DNA of 32,747 nucleotides from positions 1 through 32,747 of the forward strand of contig JAGRPN010000243.1 in the NCBI GenBank assembly GCA_019449555.1. Reading direction: 5' to 3'. The notes under the pieces were generated by a model. That model ran no database searches, was not told where the DNA came from, and saw only the letters and a list, made by a program, of their open reading frames with translations. This stretch comes from Ramlibacter sp. Its GTDB lineage: Bacteria > Pseudomonadota > Gammaproteobacteria > Burkholderiales > Burkholderiaceae_C. Shown here piece by piece: positions 16,886 through 26,689 of this stretch. Within the stretch, counting starts at the first letter, position 1. Every line of letters starts with the position of its first letter. The translations under genes and the position numbers were made by a program.

Positions 16886-18481
16886 TTACTTCGCGAGCGT
16901 GGCGTATTGCACCATGGTCTGCTGGTCGGCGCGGCCCTTGAAGCTGATGGCCTTTTTCATGGCCCAGACGGAATGCTCGAAATGGATCGGCAGCATCGCG
17001 AAGTCGGCCATCGCCATTTCGCTGGCCTTGGCCAGCATGGCGGCGCGCTGGGCGTCGTCCATCATGGCGCCCGAATCGTTCACCAGTTTGTCCATCGCGG
17101 GATTCGAGTAGCGGCTGCGGTTGGTGGTGCCCTGCCCTTTTTCCTTGTTGGGCGTGACCAACAGCGACAGCAATGTGTTGGACATTTCACCCGTGGCCGT
17201 GCCCCAGCCCGCCATGTACGCACTGTAGGCATAGCTGTCGCGGTTCTTGAAGAACACGGCCGGCGCGTTGGCGTCGATCGTGGTCTTCACCCCGACGCGA
17301 GTCCACATGGCCGCGAGCGTCTGGGCCACCTTGACGTCGTTGATGTAGCGGCCATTGGGCGTGCCCAGCACCAGGGTGAAACCGTCGGGATACCCGGCTT
17401 CCTTGAGCAATGCCTTGGCCCGCTCGGGATCGGCTTTCGGCGCGTTCACCAGGCTCTTGCTCGCGCCGAACATCGGATACGGCAGCAGTTGCGCCGCCGG
17501 CGTGGCCACGCCGCCCATCGTGCGCGACACCAGCGCGTTGCGGTCGATGGCCAGCGAAAGTGCCTCGCGCACCCGCTTGTCGAGCAACGGGTTCTTGCCG
17601 TTCGTGCCCTGGATGCCGGGCGTTTTTTCGCCGTTCTGGTCGAGCGCGACGTAGATGATGCGGTTGGATGCCTTCGTTTCCACGGTGAGTTTCGGGTCCT
17701 TGTGCAGCCGCTCGAGGTCGTCGGTCGGCGGGTCTTCCACCAGGTCCACGTCGCCGGCCAGCAACGCGGCCACGCGGGCGGCCGGGTTGCTGATCGGGCG
17801 GTAGATCACCTTGTCCCAGGCCGGCTGGGGACCCCAATAATGCGGATTGCGTTCGAACACGATCTCGGAGCCGCGTTTCCAGGAGACGAACTTGTAGGGG
17901 CCGGTGCCCACGAGTCCATTGCCGGCGTTGAGCTCGGTCGTGGTCTTTCCTTCCGGCGCAGGGCCTGACGCCGCCTTGGCCGACATGATGGGCAGGCTGC
18001 CCATGTTGGTCGGCAGCAGCGGATAGGGCTCGGAGGTGGTGATGCGCACCGTCAGCGGATCGGGCGCCTCGATCTTCTCCACCTTCTGCAGGTAGATCTT
18101 GAACGAGGATGGGCTGTTGGGCACCTTGCCGACGCGGTCGAGCGTGAACAGGACGTCCGCCGACGTGAACGGCGAGCCATCGGAGAATTTCACGTTGGGC
18201 CGCAATTTGAATGTCCAGGTCTTGCCATTCGCGGTCCACGACTCGGCCAGGCACGGCTTGGGCACCAGGTCCGCATCGGGACAGGTCATCCCTTCGAACA
18301 AGGTCTGCGACAGCTGGATGTTGGGCGTCAACGCATGGTATTGCGGATCCATCGACGTCGGCTCCGTCTTCAGCGCCACCACCAGATCGCGCGCGACGGC
18401 TCCGCTGGCAAACAGGGCCGCGGCAAGCGCCACAGCCCACACGGGCCGGCGGATGCCGGCGCCCCATAGATGTCCTCGCAT
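16886..18481 (-). CDS. Peptide ABC transporter substrate-binding protein (SBP_bac_5 family)
   Basis: A 531-residue periplasmic binding protein of the DppA/OppA family. Residues 1-31 form a Sec signal (basic MRGHLWGAGIRR, hydrophobic AVALAAALFAS, likely cut after AVA before RDLVV). The mature protein shows the family blocks TEPTSMDPQYHAL, FKLRPNVKFSDGSPFTSADVLFTLDR and GTGPYKFVSW. It captures a peptide or related solute for the permease pair; the ligand is unknown. ATG 18481 has GGAGAAA upstream and gives a proper signal peptide, whereas the track start at 18607 does not. It is the first gene of the operon. Confidence 0.94.
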   Translation of the reverse strand: MRGHLWGAGIRRPVWAVALAAALFASGAVARDLVVALKTEPTSMDPQYHALTPNIQLSQTLFEGMTCPDADLVPKPCLAESWTANGKTWTFKLRPNVKFSDGSPFTSADVLFTLDRVGKVPNSPSSFKIYLQKVEKIEAPDPLTVRITTSEPYPLLPTNMGSLPIMSAKAASGPAPEGKTTTELNAGNGLVGTGPYKFVSWKRGSEIVFERNPHYWGPQPAWDKVIYRPISNPAARVAALLAGDVDLVEDPPTDDLERLHKDPKLTVETKASNRIIYVALDQNGEKTPGIQGTNGKNPLLDKRVREALSLAIDRNALVSRTMGGVATPAAQLLPYPMFGASKSLVNAPKADPERAKALLKEAGYPDGFTLVLGTPNGRYINDVKVAQTLAAMWTRVGVKTTIDANAPAVFFKNRDSYAYSAYMAGWGTATGEMSNTLLSLLVTPNKEKGQGTTNRSRYSNPAMDKLVNDSGAMMDDAQRAAMLAKASEMAMADFAMLPIHFEHSVWAMKKAISFKGRADQQTMVQYATLAK

Positions 18482-18500
18482 ACGAATTTCTCCGGAATAG

Positions 18501-18519
18501 TTGAGTAACGCGAACTCAA
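18501..18519. promoter_or_regulatory. Palindrome upstream of the peptide-transport operon
   Basis: TTGAGT-N7-ACTCAA lies about 20 bp ahead of the binding-protein ATG, in the 169-bp gap after the lytic transglycosylase gene. Its position and perfect symmetry suit a repressor operator, or a small hairpin in the leader. I see nothing else definite in this gap. Confidence 0.4.
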
Positions 18520-18650
18520 GCAATACGTGCTCCACCAAGCGGGTGGGTCCAAGCGCAGCATAGCGACGAGCGATGGCCGCAGCACCGGTGATAACCCGCT
18601 TACGCAACCGATACGCCGGCGCCGCGCGAGCAGAGCGAGGCCGTCGCCGG

Positions 18651-19331
18651 CTAGTTCGGGCCGGCAGGCTGCCTGTCGGCGGGCCGGGCCGGATCGGGCA
18701 TTCTTTCCGCCGGCGGCAGATCGTGGAAGTCCCAGAACTTTGCGGCGCCGAGCACGGCGTTCGGGTACTGCGGCTTGCCGCGGCTGCCGTTGTAGCGGCC
18801 CAGCGCCAGGAACAGGTCGCCGCGTTCGCGGTCGATGTAGTGGCGCAGGATCACGCAGCCGAAGCGCAGGTTGGTCTGCATGTGGAACAGCTTGCTCGCG
18901 TCGCCGTCGCCGATCAGCCGGGTCCAGAAGGGCATCACCTGCATGTAGCCGCGCGCGCCGACGCCGCTCACCGCGTACTTGCGGAAATTGCTTTCCACCT
19001 GGACCAGTCCCAGCACCAGGCCGCTGTCCAGGCCGGCGCGCCGGCTTTCGTACCAGACGGTCTGCAGGAATTCCTTGCGTTCCAGCCACTCGGCTTGCTT
19101 GCGCTTCAGGCGCCTGCTCATCGCGCCGAGCCAGCGCAGGTAGGCCAGGCGCGGCTCCATGTCGGTGAACTCGGGAACCGGCGGCGCCGAATTGGCGATG
19201 GCCGAACTCAGCGCCGTGCGCACCGAATCGGCCAATGGTTCCTCGACCTGCGCGCCGGCTCGCGCTTGTCGCGTGAACCACAAGAGCCCCAGCCCGGCCG
19301 GCGCAGCCCTCAGCCAGTCTCGGCGATTCAT
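18651..19331 (-). CDS. Lytic transglycosylase (SLT domain) with Tat-like signal
   Basis: A 226-residue enzyme that cleaves peptidoglycan glycan strands to 1,6-anhydromuropeptides. The N-terminus [19 protein letters not shown] has twin arginines followed by a moderately hydrophobic stretch, resembling a Tat signal, with AHA-type cleavage near RAGA. The SLT domain starts near residue 98: catalytic Glu113 in VQVESNFR, then SGVGARGYMQVMPF and GRYNGSRG. The tail is proline-rich. GTG (19334) and ATG (19331) are adjacent; the ATG forms a TGATG overlap with the proS stop, so expression is coupled to proS. Confidence 0.9.
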   Translation of the reverse strand: MNRRDWLRAAPAGLGLLWFTRQARAGAQVEEPLADSVRTALSSAIANSAPPVPEFTDMEPRLAYLRWLGAMSRRLKRKQAEWLERKEFLQTVWYESRRAGLDSGLVLGLVQVESNFRKYAVSGVGARGYMQVMPFWTRLIGDGDASKLFHMQTNLRFGCVILRHYIDRERGDLFLALGRYNGSRGKPQYPNAVLGAAKFWDFHDLPPAERMPDPARPADRQPAGPN

Positions 19332-21076
19332 CACGCTCGCAGCCGCTCCTTCACGAAGCTGAAGATATCGGCTGCGGGCACCTTGGTGGCCGCCGCGTCG
19401 CGCCGGTGCTGGTACTCGAGCTGGCCTTCCTTGAGGCCGCGATCGGAGATCACGACCCGGTGCGGCACGCCGATCAATTCCCAGTCCGCGAACATCGCTC
19501 CGGGCCGCTCGCCCCGGTCGTCGAGCATCACATCGACGCCGCTGGCCTGCAGTTCGTCATGCAGCTGTTCGGCGGCGCGCTTGACGTCGGCGCTGCGGTC
19601 CATCCCGATCGGGCAGATCACGACCGTGAACGGCGCAATTGCATCCGGCCAGATGATGCCGCGTTCATCGTGGTTCTGTTCGATCGCCGCGGCGGGCAGC
19701 CGCGTGATGCCGATGCCGTAACACCCCATCTGCATGTGCTGCGGCTTGCCTCCCTCGTCCAGGAACGTCGCGTTCATGGCCTGGCTGTACTTGGTGCCGA
19801 GGAAAAAGACATGGCCGACCTCGATGCCGCGCTCGATCGCCAGCGTGCCCTTGCCGTCGGGCGAGAGATCGCCCTCGACGATGTTGCGCAGGTCCGCGAC
19901 CGCATCGGGCTCGGGCAGGTCGCGGCCCCAGTTCACGCCGGTGAAGTGGAAGTCCACCTCATTGGCGCCGCAGATCCAGTCGGCCATGACGGCCACTTCG
20001 CGGTCCGCGACGATCCTGACCGGCTTGCGCGGCCCGATCGGGCCTAGGTAGCCGGGGGGCGCGCCGAAATGATCCACGATCTCGGCGACGGTCGCGAAGC
20101 GAAAGCCCGCGTCCAGGCCGGCCACCTTGCCCACCTTTATCTCGTTCATGTCGTGATCGCCGCGCACGAGCAACAGCCAGACCTGCGTCTTCACGATTTC
20201 GCCGAGCTCGTTCAGGTCGTCCGTCGCGAGCACGAGCGACTTCACGGTGCCGGCGAGCGGCACCTTCAGCAACTCGGCCACCTCGCGGCAGGTGCTGCGG
20301 CTGGGCGTCGGCGTCTTCACCAGCGCTTGCCCCGCTGCCGGTCGCGGACGCTGCGGCGCGAGCGCCTCGGCCTTCTCCATGTTGGCGGCATAGTCGCTGC
20401 CCGGGCAATAGACGATCGCGTCCTCCCCCGTGGCGGCGATCACCTGGAACTCCTCGCTGAGGTCGCCGCCGATCGCGCCGCTGTCCGCCGCCACGGCGCG
20501 ATAAGTCAGGCCGAAGCGATCGAAGATGCGCCGATAAGCCCGCGCCATGTTCTCGTAGCTTGCCTTCGCTCCCGCGGCGTCGCGGTCGAAACTGTACGCA
20601 TCCTTCATGATGAATTCGCGGCTGCGCATCACGCCGAAACGAGGACGGCGCTCGTCGCGGAACTTCGTCTGGATGTGGTACAGGTTGCGCGGCAGCTGCT
20701 TGTAACTGCGCAACTCCTGCCGCGCGATGTCGGTGACCACTTCCTCACTGGTGGGCTGGATGATGAAGTCGCGGTCGTGCCGGTCTTTCACCCGCATCAG
20801 CTCGGGACCCATCTTCTCCCAGCGCCCGGTCTCCTGCCAGAACTCGGCCGGCTGCACCACGGGCATCAGCAGCTCCACCGCGCCTGCGCGGTTCATTTCC
20901 TCGCGGACGATCGCTTCGACCTTGCGGATCACCCGCAGGCCCATCGGCATGTAACTGTAGATGCCGGCGCCCAGTTTCTTGATCATGCCGGCGCGCGTCA
21001 TGAGCTGGTGACTGACGACTTCGGCGTCCGCCGGCGCTTCCTTGAGGGTGGATATGAAGAACTGGGAGGCTTTCAT
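19331..21076 (-). CDS. proS: Prolyl-tRNA synthetase
   Basis: A class II aminoacyl-tRNA synthetase that charges tRNA(Pro), 581 residues, the bacterial type with an inserted editing domain between motifs 2 and 3 (about residues 225-400). Motif 1 region is [14 protein letters not shown], motif 2 [21 protein letters not shown], motif 3 [11 protein letters not shown]. The C-terminal anticodon-binding domain follows ([10 protein letters not shown] and on). Start is ATG 21076 ([10 protein letters not shown]); the track ORF extends back through rppH. It diverges from rppH. A tRNA-Pro gene is also present in the window at 26.5 kb. Confidence 0.97.
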   Translation of the reverse strand: MKASQFFISTLKEAPADAEVVSHQLMTRAGMIKKLGAGIYSYMPMGLRVIRKVEAIVREEMNRAGAVELLMPVVQPAEFWQETGRWEKMGPELMRVKDRHDRDFIIQPTSEEVVTDIARQELRSYKQLPRNLYHIQTKFRDERRPRFGVMRSREFIMKDAYSFDRDAAGAKASYENMARAYRRIFDRFGLTYRAVAADSGAIGGDLSEEFQVIAATGEDAIVYCPGSDYAANMEKAEALAPQRPRPAAGQALVKTPTPSRSTCREVAELLKVPLAGTVKSLVLATDDLNELGEIVKTQVWLLLVRGDHDMNEIKVGKVAGLDAGFRFATVAEIVDHFGAPPGYLGPIGPRKPVRIVADREVAVMADWICGANEVDFHFTGVNWGRDLPEPDAVADLRNIVEGDLSPDGKGTLAIERGIEVGHVFFLGTKYSQAMNATFLDEGGKPQHMQMGCYGIGITRLPAAAIEQNHDERGIIWPDAIAPFTVVICPIGMDRSADVKRAAEQLHDELQASGVDVMLDDRGERPGAMFADWELIGVPHRVVISDRGLKEGQLEYQHRRDAAATKVPAADIFSFVKERLRA

Positions 21077-21108
21077 CGATTCGGTGCGGCCGCTGGCCGT
21101 CGAGCCCT

Positions 21109-21137
21109 TTGCGGGCGCGCGTGGCGCCGTGCATAAT
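21109..21137 (+). promoter_or_regulatory. Candidate sigma-70 promoter of rppH
   Basis: TTGCGG (21109-21114) and CATAAT (21132-21137) are separated by exactly 17 bp and point toward rppH, whose ATG is 31 bp further on. This lies inside the divergent gap with proS. Confidence 0.5.
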
Positions 21138-21167
21138 GAACTCAGTTTAAAAATTTGGGGTTTGATT

Positions 21168-21818
21168 ATGCTTGACCGGGACGGCTTTCGGCCCAACGTC
21201 GGCATCGTCCTGCTCAACCAGAAAAACCAGGTGTTCTGGGGCAAGCGCATACGCACCCACAGCTGGCAGTTTCCGCAAGGCGGCATCGACCGCGGCGAGA
21301 CGCCCGAACAGGCGATGTTCCGGGAACTGCACGAGGAAATCGGGTTGAAGCCCGAGCATGTGCGCATCATTGCCCGCACCCGCGACTGGTTGCGCTATGA
21401 GGTGCCCGACCGGTACATCCGCCGCGACGCGCGCGGCCACTACAAAGGCCAGAAACAGATCTGGTTCCTGCTGCAGCTGATGGGGCAGGACTGGAACCTG
21501 AACCTGCGCGCCACCAGCCATCCGGAGTTCGACGCCTGGCGCTGGAACGAGTACTGGGTGCCGCTGGACGTCGTGGTCGAATTCAAGCGCGGTGTGTACG
21601 AGATGGCGTTGACGGAGCTGGCGCGCTTCCTGCCCCGCCACGACCACCGCAACCGCTACCTGCGCAGCGGCATGCGCGCGCGCGAACACGACAGCCATGA
21701 AGGCGCGCTGGCCCCGAACCCCGGCCCCGCCTTCGACCTGCCGCCCGGAGCCACTTTCGAGCCGGATCCGCAAGCCGGACTGCCCGCGGCGCCGCAGGAA
21801 AACAAGCATGCGGGGTAG
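21168..21818 (+). CDS. rppH: RNA pyrophosphohydrolase (NUDIX)
   Basis: RppH removes pyrophosphate from the 5' end of mRNA and so triggers RNase E decay. The N-terminus [17 protein letters not shown] and the Nudix box at residues 38-60 ([20 protein letters not shown]) match the family, as do WQFPQGG and FKRGVY. At 216 residues it is longer than E. coli RppH (176) because of a proline-rich, probably disordered tail ([12 protein letters not shown]), common in Burkholderiales. ATG 21168 is chosen over the track start at 21042, which lies in proS. The last 11 bp overlap the CNP1-like gene in another frame. Confidence 0.96.
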   Translation: MLDRDGFRPNVGIVLLNQKNQVFWGKRIRTHSWQFPQGGIDRGETPEQAMFRELHEEIGLKPEHVRIIARTRDWLRYEVPDRYIRRDARGHYKGQKQIWFLLQLMGQDWNLNLRATSHPEFDAWRWNEYWVPLDVVVEFKRGVYEMALTELARFLPRHDHRNRYLRSGMRAREHDSHEGALAPNPGPAFDLPPGATFEPDPQAGLPAAPQENKHAG

Positions 21819-22311
21819 CCGACTGGCGCTGTGCCTCGCGCTCGCCGCGTCGGCCGTCCACGCGCAGGTCGCACCGGTGGATCCCGACTGGCGCGAAGTC
21901 GAAGCCCCGCCGCCGCCCGCGGTCAAGGTCGATGGACTGATCCCCCTCGAGATGCCGCGCTCGAGCCTGCGATACGGAGTCGATCCCGCTTCGATCTCGT
22001 TGGGCAACGACGGGATCGTGCGCTACGTGGTGGTGGCCACCGGCGAGGGCGGCGCGCTCAACGCCCTGTACGAGGGGCTGCGCTGCGACACGGGGGAATT
22101 CAAGGTGTATGCGCGCTACAACGCCGGCAGTGGCTGGACGATCGTGAAGGATTCGGCATGGCGGGAGCTGCGCGATGCCCCGGGTTCGAGCCACGGCATG
22201 GTGATCGCTCGCAGCGGCGCGTGCGTCGGGCGCGCACCGAACCGCTCGGCCAGCCAGATCGTGCACGACCTGCGCGCGCCCGTGAACAGGCGATTCGGTC
22301 AGCCGCAGTAA
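21808..22311 (+). CDS. CNP1-like secreted protein
   Basis: A 167-residue protein with a Sec signal ([19 protein letters not shown], cut before QVAP), hence periplasmic or outer-envelope. The body fits the CNP1-like family first named in Neisseria (blocks [51 protein letters not shown]); its function is unknown. ATG 21808 overlaps the end of rppH by 11 bp, with AGGA upstream, and gives a clean signal peptide; the track start at 21697 does not. It converges with proB. Confidence 0.85.
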   Translation: MRGSRLALCLALAASAVHAQVAPVDPDWREVEAPPPPAVKVDGLIPLEMPRSSLRYGVDPASISLGNDGIVRYVVVATGEGGALNALYEGLRCDTGEFKVYARYNAGSGWTIVKDSAWRELRDAPGSSHGMVIARSGACVGRAPNRSASQIVHDLRAPVNRRFGQPQ

Positions 22312-22336
22312 ACGCGGCACAACCGGGTCAGCCACC

Positions 22337-22353
22337 GCCGCCCAAACGGCGGC
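22337..22353. terminator. Possible bidirectional hairpin between CNP1-like gene and proB
   Basis: GCCGCC-CAAAC-GGCGGC forms a perfect 6-bp GC stem in the 48-bp gap between convergent genes. No T-tract follows on either strand, so terminator function is only suggested by position. Confidence 0.35.
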
Positions 22354-22359
22354 CCTCGT

Positions 22360-23496
22360 CTACCGCGTCACGACCAGGTTGGTCCGATGAATGATTTCGG
22401 GCTCGGCGACGTAGCCCAGGAGGCGCTCGATCTCGGTCGAAGACTTGCGGCACAACAGGCGAGCCTCGGCGCTGGCGTAATTGGCCAGGCCGCGCGCTAT
22501 CTCGGCGCCGGCGTGATCGCGTACCGCGATCACGTCGCCGCGCGAAAATTCGCCCTCGACCGAGGTCATCCCGATCGGCAGCAGGCTCTTGCCTTCCATG
22601 CGCACCTTGGCCGCAGCGCCGTCATCCACTGTCACCGCGCCGCGCAGCTGGAGCTGGTCGGCGATCCAGCGCTTGCGCGCCTGGCTCTTGTGGGTCGGCG
22701 CGACCAATAGCGTCCCGATCTGCTCACCGCGCGCGAGGCGCAACAGGCAATCGGGCTCGCGGCCCCAGGCGATCACCGTGGAAGCGCCCGAACCCGCCGC
22801 GCGCCGGGCCGCCAGGATCTTGGTAATCATTCCGCCCTTGCCCAGTGTGGATCCGGCGCCGCCGGCCATCGTCTCGAGCGCCGGATCGCCGGCCCGCCCT
22901 TCGTGCACGAAGACGGCGCTGGGGTCCTTGCGCGGATCGGCGCTGTACAGCCCGCGCTGGTCGGTGAGGATGACAAGCGCGTCCGCGTCGACGAGGTTCG
23001 CGACGAGCGCGCCCAGCGTGTCGTTGTCGCCGAACTTGATCTCGTCGTTGACGACCGTGTCGTTCTCGTTGATGACCGGCACCACGCCCAATTGCAGCAA
23101 TGTGAGGAGGGTGGAGCGCGCGTTGAGATAGCGTTCGCGGTCGGCCAGGTCGGCGTGCGTGAGCAGCACCTGCGCCGAGCCGATGCCGTTCTCGCGCAAC
23201 TTGGTTTCGTACATGTACGCCAGCCCCATCTGCCCGACCGCGGCGGCAGCCTGCAACTCGTGGATCTGGCGCGGCCGCACCGACCAGCCCAGGCGCTTCA
23301 TGCCTTCGGCGATCGCGCCGCTGGAGACCATGATGACTTCGCGGCGGTCGCGCGCCAGCGCGGCCAGTTGCCGGCACCATTCGCCGATCGCCGCCTCATC
23401 GAGGCCTCGGCCGTCGTCGGTCACGAGGCTCGAGCCGACCTTGACCACGATGCGTCGGGCATCGCGCAATACGGTGGAGTGGTCGTTAGCGGTCAT
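22360..23496 (-). CDS. proB: Glutamate 5-kinase
   Basis: ProB phosphorylates glutamate to glutamyl-5-phosphate, the first step of proline synthesis, and is feedback-inhibited by proline in known members. The 378-residue protein has the amino-acid-kinase domain ([14 protein letters not shown] near residue 15, [32 protein letters not shown]) and a C-terminal PUA domain from about residue 280 ([11 protein letters not shown]). It lies 30 bp downstream of obgE on the same strand, a typical Burkholderiales order, and is probably co-transcribed. Confidence 0.97.
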   Translation of the reverse strand: MTANDHSTVLRDARRIVVKVGSSLVTDDGRGLDEAAIGEWCRQLAALARDRREVIMVSSGAIAEGMKRLGWSVRPRQIHELQAAAAVGQMGLAYMYETKLRENGIGSAQVLLTHADLADRERYLNARSTLLTLLQLGVVPVINENDTVVNDEIKFGDNDTLGALVANLVDADALVILTDQRGLYSADPRKDPSAVFVHEGRAGDPALETMAGGAGSTLGKGGMITKILAARRAAGSGASTVIAWGREPDCLLRLARGEQIGTLLVAPTHKSQARKRWIADQLQLRGAVTVDDGAAAKVRMEGKSLLPIGMTSVEGEFSRGDVIAVRDHAGAEIARGLANYASAEARLLCRKSSTEIERLLGYVAEPEIIHRTNLVVTR

Positions 23497-23526
23497 GCTG
23501 GAAGGACTTGCGGCGTCGCTATTATT

Positions 23527-24693
<1,167 letters not shown>

Positions 24694-24698
24694 TTACC

Positions 24699-24956
24699 TC
24701 AAGCCGGGACCACGCTCACGGTCTGCTTGTTCAATGCGCCCTTGGTCGCGAACGACACGTGGCCGTCAACCAGCGCAAACAGGGTGTGGTCCTTGCCCAG
24801 GCCGACGTTCGTGCCGGGGTGGAACCTGGTGCCACGCTGGCGCACGATGATGGAGCCGGCGCTGATCAGTTCACCGCCGAATGCCTTCACGCCGAGCATC
24901 TTGGGCTGGGAATCCCGCCCGTTTCGCGTAGAGCCGCCGCCTTTTTTCTGTGCCAT
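24699..24956 (-). CDS. rpmA: 50S ribosomal protein L27
   Basis: L27 sits near the peptidyl-transferase centre of the large subunit. The 85-residue protein begins [16 protein letters not shown] and contains [15 protein letters not shown] and GKDHTLFAL, all diagnostic. It has no N-terminal extension of the kind cleaved in Firmicutes. GAGGAAC precedes ATG 24956. It follows rplU by 57 bp. Confidence 0.98.
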   Translation of the reverse strand: MAQKKGGGSTRNGRDSQPKMLGVKAFGGELISAGSIIVRQRGTRFHPGTNVGLGKDHTLFALVDGHVSFATKGALNKQTVSVVPA

Positions 24957-24978
24957 TTCAGTTCCTCTTGGTCAGTCG

Positions 24979-25002
24979 GGGACAGAGCTGAAGGTCTGTC
25001 CC
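24979..25002. repeat. Inverted repeat in the rplU-rpmA gap
   Basis: GGGACAGA (24979-24986) and TCTGTCCC (24995-25002) form a perfect 8-bp stem with an 8-base loop. The GGGGACAGA/TCTGTCCC pattern looks like a dispersed REP-type palindrome often met in proteobacterial intergenic DNA. It could also process or stabilise the rplU-rpmA mRNA. Confidence 0.55.
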
Positions 25003-25013
25003 GCAAGAAATTT

Positions 25014-25325
25014 CTAACCGGCGATGGCGCCAATTTCCAGTTCCGTGAACTGCTGGCGATGGCCCTGGCGTTTTTGATAGTGCTTGCGACGGCGCATCTT
25101 GAAGATGCGAACCTTGTCGTGCTTGCCGTGCGCCACCACAGTGGCTTTCACAGTCGCGCCGGACACCAGGGGTGTGCCGATCCTGATCTCGCTGCCGTTG
25201 CCGACGGCCAGAACCTGGTCGATCACGATTTCCTGGCCTACGTCCGCAGCAATCTGTTCTACTTTGATTTTTTCGCCGGAAGCAACGCGATACTGCTTGC
25301 CCCCGGTTTTTATGACCGCGTACAT
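25014..25325 (-). CDS. rplU: 50S ribosomal protein L21
   Basis: L21 is an early-assembling protein of the large subunit that binds 23S rRNA. The 103-residue length is exact for the family, beginning [20 protein letters not shown] and ending with the basic [16 protein letters not shown] segment. GAGG precedes ATG 25325; the track ORF extends it wrongly into ispB antisense. It heads rplU-rpmA-obgE-proB, and its leader carries a hairpin next to an extended -10 promoter. Confidence 0.98.
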   Translation of the reverse strand: MYAVIKTGGKQYRVASGEKIKVEQIAADVGQEIVIDQVLAVGNGSEIRIGTPLVSGATVKATVVAHGKHDKVRIFKMRRRKHYQKRQGHRQQFTELEIGAIAG

Positions 25326-25346
25326 GTTGACCTCTGATTCGAGAAG

Positions 25347-25370
25347 CTCCGCGGAAGGATTTCCGCAGAG
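25347..25370 (-). promoter_or_regulatory. Leader hairpin of the rplU transcript
   Basis: CTC-C-GCGGAA-GGAT-TTCCGC-A-GAG forms a 6-bp stem extended by three pairs beyond one mismatch. It would lie at the very 5' end of the rplU mRNA if the upstream -10 box is used. Ribosomal-protein leaders often carry autoregulatory structures; that role is an inference here. Confidence 0.45.
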
Positions 25371-25376
25371 CCCAAT

Positions 25377-25385
25377 ACTATAGCA
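25377..25385 (-). promoter_or_regulatory. Candidate extended -10 promoter of rplU
   Basis: On the minus strand the sequence reads TGCTATAGT, an extended -10 (TGn-TATAGT). This would explain the lack of a good -35 box. The predicted start, near 25370, begins with the leader hairpin. Confidence 0.45.
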
Positions 25386-25445
25386 TAGTTCGCGGTTACT
25401 CACCCCGCCGACCCGGCGGGCCGGCCCCCGGCCGGGCCTCCTTTC

Positions 25446-25451
25446 TATAAT
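25446..25451 (+). promoter_or_regulatory. Candidate -10 element of ispB
   Basis: A perfect TATAAT lies 24 bp before the TTG start of ispB. The upstream DNA is very GC-rich and holds two hairpins (25404-25420 and 25421-25435), so no -35 box can be assigned. Confidence 0.4.
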
Positions 25452-25475
25452 CGGCCAACTCTCCCGCCGTTCGCC

Positions 25476-26453
25476 TTGACCTCCTCCACCAGCAACTCCG
25501 TGCTTTCGCTGATCGCAGACGACATGCTCGAGGTCGACGCGGTGATCGCGCGCCGGCTGGCTTCGGGCGTGCCACTGGTCGGCGAAGTTTCCCGTTACAT
25601 CATCTCGGCCGGGGGCAAGCGGCTGCGCCCCGCCCTGCTGCTCCTGATCTCGCGCACGCTCGGTTACGACGGGCCGCAACGCTTCAATCTGGCTGCGGTC
25701 GTCGAGTTCATCCATACGGCCACGCTGCTGCACGACGACGTGGTGGACGAATCCACGCTCAGGCGGGGGCGCGCGACGGCCAACGAAAGCTTCGGCAATC
25801 CAGCGAGCGTGCTGGTCGGCGATTTCCTGTACTCGCGGGCTTTCCAGATGATGGTGGGCGCCGGCCAGATGCGGATCATGGAGATCCTGGCCGACGCGAC
25901 GAACGTGATCGCCGAGGGCGAGGTGCTGCAGCTGATGAACATGCACGACGCGGGCCTCGACGAGATCGGGTACCTGCGGGTCATCCGCTCGAAGACCGCC
26001 AAGCTGTTCGAGGCCAGTGCCCGGCTCGGCGCGGTGCTGGCGCAGGCGGAGCCGGCCCTGGAGGATGCCTGCGCCGATTACGGCCGGGCGCTGGGCACGG
26101 CCTTCCAGGTGATCGACGACGTGCTCGACTACGACGGTGACGCCGTCGTCATGGGCAAGAACCTCGGCGACGACTTACGCGAAGGCAAGGCGACGCTGCC
26201 GCTGATCGCCGCGATGAAACGGGGCACGGGCGAGCAGCGCGACGTGATTCGCAAGGCCATCGAGAGCGGCGGCGTCGCGGAGCTGGATCGCATCGTCGCC
26301 ATCGTCAAGGAAACGGGGGCGCTGGAGGTCACGCGAGTCGCAGCGGCGGCCGAAGCGACACTGGCGATCGAAGCTGCACGCAAGCTTCCCGACAATGTGT
26401 TCAGCCGGGGTTTGCTACAATTGGCGGCTCAATTGCTGCAGCGTCGCAACTGA
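25476..26453 (+). CDS. ispB: Octaprenyl diphosphate synthase (polyprenyl synthetase family)
   Basis: This enzyme adds isopentenyl units to make the C40 side chain of ubiquinone. The 325-residue protein has the first aspartate-rich motif DDVVD at 87-91, the second DDVLD at 214-218, and [12 protein letters not shown] near 46-57, all typical of trans-prenyl synthases. The chain length is inferred from similarity and the bacterial context, not from a specific residue. The start is uncertain: TTG 25476 gives the usual N-terminal length, and ATG 25524 is the alternative; neither has a clear ribosome site. It diverges from rplU and precedes tRNA-Pro by 31 bp. Confidence 0.92.
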   Translation: MTSSTSNSVLSLIADDMLEVDAVIARRLASGVPLVGEVSRYIISAGGKRLRPALLLLISRTLGYDGPQRFNLAAVVEFIHTATLLHDDVVDESTLRRGRATANESFGNPASVLVGDFLYSRAFQMMVGAGQMRIMEILADATNVIAEGEVLQLMNMHDAGLDEIGYLRVIRSKTAKLFEASARLGAVLAQAEPALEDACADYGRALGTAFQVIDDVLDYDGDAVVMGKNLGDDLREGKATLPLIAAMKRGTGEQRDVIRKAIESGGVAELDRIVAIVKETGALEVTRVAAAAEATLAIEAARKLPDNVFSRGLLQLAAQLLQRRN

Positions 26454-26484
26454 TCGAATCAGGATCGCGGCGCGGGCCGGCAAA

Positions 26485-26561
26485 CGGGGTGTAGCTTAGC
26501 CTGGTAGAGCGCTACGTTCGGGACGTAGAGGCCGGAGGTTCGAATCCTCTCACCCCGACCA
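26485..26561 (+). tRNA. tRNA-Pro (anticodon CGG)
   Basis: A 77-base tRNA with encoded CCA. The acceptor stem is CGGGGTG/CACCCCG, the anticodon stem CTACG/CGTAG, and the loop TTCGGGA gives anticodon CGG, with G at position 37 as expected for tRNA-Pro. The T-arm contains GGTTCGAATCC. It reads proline codon CCG, which should be frequent in this GC-rich genome. Confidence 0.97.
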
Positions 26562-26624
26562 GATTCCCATCTTTCCGCACTGCTGCGCACGCGGCACTTG
26601 GCAATGTCTGTTGCGCATCGGCTT

Positions 26625-26642
26625 GCGCGCTCTCGCGCTTTT
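26625..26642 (+). terminator. Possible terminator after tRNA-Pro
   Basis: GCGCG-CTCT-CGCGC is a 5-bp stem followed directly by TTTT, 64 bp after the tRNA. It is small but has the right form and orientation. Confidence 0.4.
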
Positions 26643-26674
26643 CCATCGATCAGACGCGAGCCTGGCACGCGGTA

Positions 26675-26689
26675 AATTCGTGACGAATT
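26675..26689. promoter_or_regulatory. Perfect 15-bp palindrome upstream of pilB
   Basis: AATTCGT-G-ACGAATT is perfectly symmetric and AT-rich compared with its surroundings. It may be an operator for pilB or a tRNA-linked element; no family of regulator can be named. Confidence 0.4.

Noticed and set aside
26594-26617. Possible sigma-54 promoter (TTGGCAATGTCTGTTGCG) upstream of pilB
   Set aside because: The GG-to-GC spacing is 11 instead of 10 bp, and it is over 300 bp from the pilB start.
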